A DNA stretch of 12,059 nucleotides from Auxenochlorella pyrenoidosa. Lineage: Eukaryota > Chlorophyta > Trebouxiophyceae > Chlorellales > Chlorellaceae. The DNA is taken from assembly GCA_001430745.1 (NCBI GenBank), contig KQ482063.1, positions 1,058,041 through 1,070,099 on the forward strand, written 5' to 3'. A model generated the notes under the pieces. The model did not search any database, was not told the DNA's origin, and was given only the letters and a program-made list of their open reading frames with translations. The position numbers and the translations under genes were made by a program. This document shows, one piece after another, positions 8,801 through 12,059 of the stretch. Position 1 is the first letter of the stretch. Each line of letters begins with the position of its first letter.

Positions 8801-8986
8801 GCGGCCAGGCGCAGGCAGCGCGGGGCGCACGCCGCAGGGGTCGCCTCTGCTGCACCCACCCAGCCGGCCCGCTGCTCCCATCTGGGTGCTGGGCCGGCAT
8901 CTCCTGACTGGCTGGCCGACCTGCCAGGGAATGCTCTTCTAGTGGCGATTGGCCTGGCAGCCTACCCTCTGTCCCAGTGGCTTTAG
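5814..8986 (+). CDS. Ankyrin-type repeat protein of unknown function, six exons, 703 residues
   Basis: Exons: 5814-6142, 6270-6430, 6723-7297, 7409-7972, 8285-8484, 8704-8986 (TAG); all phases agree. Residues 79-110 read as an ankyrin unit (GLAPLHAAVLTGFPAGVKLL followed by LAAGVPPDS). Weaker units lie around 140-155 (GGSTALALALDTLELV), 172-190 (YRLCVEVLLEGGADPLL), in mid-exon 4 (VQRLLALGAPL) and in exon 5 (AAAELLLAAGYRP). Exon 4 also carries a Glu/Ala-rich acidic linker. The C-terminus (ADLPGNALLVAIGLAAYPLS) is hydrophobic and helical. Exon 2 ends at GAG|GCGAGT, a GC donor; it is the only site I found that keeps phase with exon 3. The exon 3 donor is also uncertain: CTG|gttggt at 7298, or a GC site at 7286. 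ATG 5814 (CACCGCatgTC) is preferred; ATG 5706 is in frame and would add 36 residues rich in Arg/Ser/Leu. Ankyrins bind proteins; no partner or location can be inferred. Confidence 0.72.
6481..6640 (+). repeat. Long imperfect inverted repeat (hairpin) inside ankyrin intron 2
   Basis: Bases 6481-6550 and the reverse complement of 6640-6571 align over 70 positions without a gap, 51 identical. Seven more positions become G:U pairs in RNA, so about 58 of 70 pair. A 20-base loop (6551-6570) separates the arms. Similarity stops abruptly at both outer ends. The best block is 6481-6520 (33 of 40 identical), with GGGCGGCA and AACCAT cores. The whole structure lies in the intron 6431-6722. It could be a small-RNA precursor, a relict of a foldback element, or a splicing structure. 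Confidence 0.8.
8085..8180 (+). repeat. C-rich low-complexity tract in ankyrin intron 4
   Basis: Nearly all C with scattered T, A and G on the sense strand, about 100 bases upstream of the acceptor at 8284. It probably acts as an extended pyrimidine tract. The opposite strand is G-run-rich and could fold as a quadruplex. Confidence 0.65.
8529..8556 (+). repeat. (TG)n microsatellite in ankyrin intron 5
   Basis: About nine TG units lie on the sense strand within the intron 8485-8703, roughly 50 bases after the donor. It is a simple repeat and the exact unit number may vary between strains. Confidence 0.9.
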
Positions 8987-9623
8987 CTGCCATCAGCGGT
9001 TGCCGTCTGAGCTGATTGACTTCAGGGCTCTAGCATGTCCTCAGGGTGCATGTCTGCATGCTGGAGTCGCGCCCATTGCCCAGCACACCAAGCATGAGTC
9101 CTGGGTCCCATCAGCTGTCTTCCTACCCCCACGCGTCTGCACCCACAGCTCGATGCTTGCTCTGATGGGCCGCCTGGGAGGTGCCCGCCAGGTGAACAGT
9201 TTTCTACTTTCGGTTCTAAAGATTTAATCTTTAGTCAGAAATGCTTCTTTTATTCTTTTACTACAAATGCTGCCGAAAGCAAAGTTTGCCTGCTTCGCAT
9301 GTTGGTGCCTCAACTCTGGCCTTCTGTTCAGCACCGATACTTCCCGGCATGACCCAATGATGATGCCTGGTCATCGTGTTAAATAACTTTGTGCTGCTCT
9401 GGGCCACGAGGTCCTTGTCACCCCAGGACACACCCAGATACAGAGGATCCAGGTGGCGAACATGCAGCGGTGGCGGTGCACACGCCCGGCAAGCTGCAGC
9501 GCACAGCGGCACAGATGCCCAGCCCAAGAGCCACGACAGCCGTTTCCATATCATTTCTTAAACATTTTGCGAAACTCTGAGCCGCGAAACGAGCCCTTCT
9601 GCGGACAGGCACCCTGAAACACA
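8987..9623. other. Spacer between ankyrin stop and Lon-domain start
   Basis: The spacer holds the ankyrin 3' flank and the Lon-domain gene promoter. No TGTAA occurs on the plus strand between 8987 and 9400, so the ankyrin poly(A) site is unplaced. From about 9195 to 9275 the DNA is AT-rich compared with everything around it. A TATA-like TTAAATAA is at 9379-9386, about 240 bases upstream of the next ATG. A 97-codon minus-strand frame crosses 9554-9261 but shows no family features. Confidence 0.45.
9216..9234. repeat. Perfect 19-base palindrome in AT-rich island
   Basis: ctaaagatttaatctttag: nine-base arms around a single central T, with no mismatch. It lies 230 bases past the ankyrin stop and 390 bases before the next start codon. 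It could be a binding site for a dimeric protein, a 3'-end element, or the scar of a small element. Confidence 0.8.
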
Positions 9624-12016
9624 ATGTCCGCTGCGCTTGCGCCAGCCCTTAGCAGCCCCGCGCCCTTCCAAAGCAGCAGCGCGCGGTTTCCCCGGCAACG
9701 ATGTCCTGCTCCGCGGTTGAGAGCGGCTGGCGGCGGCGGCGGCAGCGGCGCCACAGGGCCGGCTGGCCCCCCGCCGCTCTCCAGCCGCGCAGTGGAGATG
9801 CGGGTCAGCGCTCAGCAGCCAGATGACAGCCGATTTGCTCAGGGTTCCACAGCGCAGACGGCGGCAACAGCAGCAGCAGCAGAGGAGGCCGGCATCGGAA
9901 AGTGGTCGGAGCGGTACGCGCAACAGTCGGCCGCGGCTGCCGGCGACAGCAGCGCCTCCCCATTCTTGCTGCCGCTCATGACGCTCACCAAAGCCAAGGT
10001 GCCGACAGAGAGCGTTCCCCTGCAGATCTTTGAGCCCAGATACAGGTGGGTCTGCATCCCAAGGGCGCTCCAGGCTCTGCGCCTGGCGGAGCGGAGGAGC
10101 AGCTGCCTGCATTGACTGGGGGCCGCGCTCTCTGGCCATCCAGCAAGCCTCCGTTCGTGCGCCCTGCCCGCAGGCTCATGTTCAAGCTGGTCAACCAGAG
10201 CACGTGTCGGAGGTTTGGAGTGGTGCTGGCGGACAAGGGGAGCGGGCTCATGGAGAGCGGTGAGCAGCTGCTGCTCGGGGGTTTTGGGCAAGGGCCCTCC
10301 TCCCTGCCCTTGGTGGTGAGGAGGGGCCGCAGACGGGCAGGCCAGGCTGGCGATTGACGGCCCCTGCCGTTCCGGTAGGCGCGGCGCTGGCGCAGCGGGC
10401 CGCCAGGCCTGCTCGTAGGTGCGGCGCTGGCACACATGCCTGCCCCTCCCGGCGCCCCCTCCCTTGCAGTGGGCGCCCTGTGCGAGCTGACCCACTTTGT
10501 GACCGTGCCCGAGCGGCGGCGTCTGTTCATCAACGCGCGGGTGGTGGGGCGGTTTGAGACGCAGCAGGTCGTGAGCGACAAGCCTTTTGTCACAGGTGGG
10601 GGTTTGCGGCTGGGCGGAGTGGCGCAGGGAGGACCCGCCGCATGTGCTGCCCAGTGCTGCCGTCAACTGCCTGCTCAAAGGAGGCGCAAGTGCATGCTCA
10701 GGTGGCTGCCGCACCGCTGCCCTGCGCCTCGGGGAGAACCGACACCAACGTTCTGCCTGCGGTGTGTGACTGGCGTCCCGCGGTGCGAGAGCGGTGTTGC
10801 GGTGCACCTCACGCCCCGCGCTGCAGTGTTGGCGAGGCCGTATCGCGACGAGGCGCCACAGGATCTGGCGGCGCAGCTGCAGCTTGGGGCGCTGGAGATG
10901 CGGGTGTGGCAGGTGAGCACATGCGCATGGATTGCCTGCCGCCTGCCCGCGCAGCCCTGGCCGGCGGGTAGCCGCGTGCGCATGGCCTCGCCGAGCGCTG
11001 CTGGGCCCGCTGTGCGGTGCTTCTGGCGGAGAAGCTGGGCGTCCGCTCCTCCCCAGCCTGCTCACCCCTGGCGATTGCTCTTGCCCTTGCTGCCGCGCAG
11101 ACGATGCAGGAGGTGCGGCAGCTGGCCAGCAAGCTGTTTGCCAACAGCGAGAAGCTGGGTGAGCCCGTGGATCTCCTCCTGCCTCGAGGCAGGCAGGCAG
11201 GCGGTCGCAGTGCAGCAGTTGGGAGGGTCCAGGTCCAATGGGTGTTGGTGCAGCCAAGGGATTGGGCGTGCAGCGCAAAGCTTGGGTCATTGGCAGCCGA
11301 GGTTGCGTGGCCCGGGCGGGGCAGGAAGTGCCGCCCAGCGTGCCCTAGTGCCGCCGCCCCCGCCCCCGCCCCCCACCCGGGCCCGCCCTCCTGGCCCGCC
11401 CTCTTGGCCCGCCCTCACCTGCCCCCCAAGCTGCCCGCCCCCGCCGTGCAGGCAACGAGATCTTCAGCTTGGAGGTTCGGCGGTGGAGCCCCGACGCCGA
11501 GGCGCGCGCCGGCGTGGCGGTGGCGCCGGGCGCCGACCCCACGCTCATGCACATGGTGCAGATGGCGGGCCTGCTGGGGGAGGAGGCCACCATGGCGGAG
11601 CGAACCACAGAATACTTGTGCAGCGGTGGGTGCCTGCTTGGGGGAGCACACCGGCTGGACTGCATGGCGGGTGGGGCGGAGGGCTGCTTGGCGGGGGGGG
11701 CCGCGAGGCTGGCGGCCTGCGTGGCGCCGGCATGCCAAGCATGAATGTCATGCCGCTCTCAGCCGCAATGGAAGTGCACTGGTCGTGCATAGTGGGCGCA
11801 GTATGTTCTCTGCGCCAGCATGGGGCCCCGCGTGAGGTTTCAATGAATGATTTTGCAACTCATCTAAATCACACCGGTCCCGTGTTTGCGTGTGTGTGCG
11901 GCGCAGACGCGCTGCGTCAGGTAGACGACGCCGAGCGGCGGGAGCGCTTCTCCTTTGCGCTGGCCCGCGGCCTGGACTTTGGGCCGCAGCGCCTGCAGGA
12001 GCTGCTGTACAGCCGG
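9624..12016 (+). CDS. Plastid-targeted Lon N-terminal (substrate-binding) domain protein, 3' end outside window
   Basis: Exons: 9624-10045, 10174-10259, 10470-10595, 10827-10912, 11101-11158, 11452-11625, 11907-12016; all GT-AG with matching phases, giving 354 residues before the next donor (CGG|gtgggt). Start: ATG 9624 in AACACAatgTCC. Residues 1-40 are Ser/Ala/Pro/Arg-rich without acids, a transit peptide, followed by a variable linker to about 112. The Lon domain starts near 114 (FLLPLMTLTKAKVP) and carries its hallmark IFEPRYR at 135-141, then FGVVLADKG, the VGALCELTHF strand, a RRRLFINARVVGRF strand and LARPYRDE. Its helical second half spans about 240-354. Lon proteases use this domain to hold substrates; plants and cyanobacteria also have stand-alone versions with no ATPase or protease. 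No AAA or protease motif is seen, but the gene runs past the edge, so a longer protein cannot be excluded. Domain call is secure; function is unknown. Confidence 0.85.
11380..11418 (+). repeat. Three tandem 13-base copies in Lon-gene intron 5
   Basis: ggcccgccctcct, ggcccgccctctt and ggcccgccctcac lie end to end, differing only in their last two bases. They sit 33 bases before the acceptor at 11451, within its pyrimidine-rich tract. Copy number may differ between strains. Confidence 0.85.
11886..11898 (+). repeat. TG-rich tract next to the acceptor of Lon-gene intron 6
   Basis: The sense strand reads tttgcgtgtgtgtgcggcgcag up to the acceptor at 11906, so the usual pyrimidine tract is replaced by UG repeats. 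This is the fourth intron in the window with a sense-strand TG tract. Confidence 0.75.
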
Positions 12017-12027
12017 GTGGGTCCCCC

Positions 12028-12050
12028 GGGGGGGGGGGGGGGGGGGGGGG
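12028..12050 (+). repeat. G23 homopolymer near the right edge
   Basis: Twenty-three consecutive G begin 12 bases after the first base of the donor at 12017 in Lon-gene intron 7, preceded by CCCCC. The run may be miscounted by sequencing. On the transcript it would form a strong G-quadruplex next to the 5' splice site. Confidence 0.85.
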
Positions 12051-12059
12051 CGCGGGGGC

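Noticed and set aside
9261..9554. 97-codon minus-strand frame with a true ATG and a hydrophobic, Cys-containing N-terminus
   Set aside because: No recognisable family, no poly(A) signal found, and it overlaps the putative promoter of the Lon-domain gene. It cannot be excluded without transcripts, so it is not annotated.
9839..11290. 483-codon open frame on the minus strand across the Lon-domain gene
   Set aside because: It lies antisense to seven phase-consistent exons with a recognised domain, crosses their introns, and is Pro/Ala/Arg/His-rich without motifs, as expected of a GC shadow frame.
1..12059. CRISPR array, tRNA/rRNA genes, transposase or reverse transcriptase, prophage or defence genes
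   Set aside because: No regularly spaced repeats, no cloverleaf recognised by eye, and no mobile-element protein motifs in any frame examined; the content is ordinary nuclear algal DNA.

Overview
The window looks like nuclear DNA of a GC-rich green alga, most likely a chlorophyte of the Chlorella type. Four lines of evidence point there: spliced genes with introns of about 110-430 bases, CAG acceptors preceded by pyrimidine-rich tracts, alanine/arginine-rich chloroplast transit peptides on two genes, and a TGTAA polyadenylation signal after one stop codon. No bacterial features are seen (no operons, no Shine-Dalgarno sites, no IS elements, no CRISPR array). Nearly all long single-frame ORFs are GC-driven shadows; the real genes appear only when short exons are joined across introns with matching phase.

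Layout. (1) 1585 down to 1, minus strand: the 5' half (267 residues, five exons) of an NLP/NIT2-type nitrogen-response transcription factor, running off the left edge before its DNA-binding domain. (2) 1586-2235: spacer holding the NLP promoter and the 3' end of the next gene. (3) 4906 down to 2347, minus strand: a complete nine-exon gene for a plastid rhodanese-domain protein resembling plant STR14. (4) 4907-5813: divergent promoter region. (5) 5814-8986, plus strand: a complete six-exon gene for a 703-residue ankyrin-type protein of unknown function. (6) 8987-9623: spacer with an AT-rich island and a perfect palindrome. (7) 9624 to the right edge, plus strand: the first seven exons (354 residues) of a plastid-targeted protein with a stand-alone Lon N-terminal (substrate-binding) domain.

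The genes do not form an obvious pathway: one nitrogen regulator, two plastid proteins and one ankyrin protein. The most unusual signals are in the introns. A 160-base near-perfectly symmetrical hairpin lies wholly inside ankyrin intron 2, which itself appears to use a GC donor. There is also at least one other GC-AG intron, UG repeats that always lie on the sense strand, and G-runs just after donor sites. I found no convincing new multi-gene system. All gene models are my own manual splicing and have not been checked against transcripts or databases.
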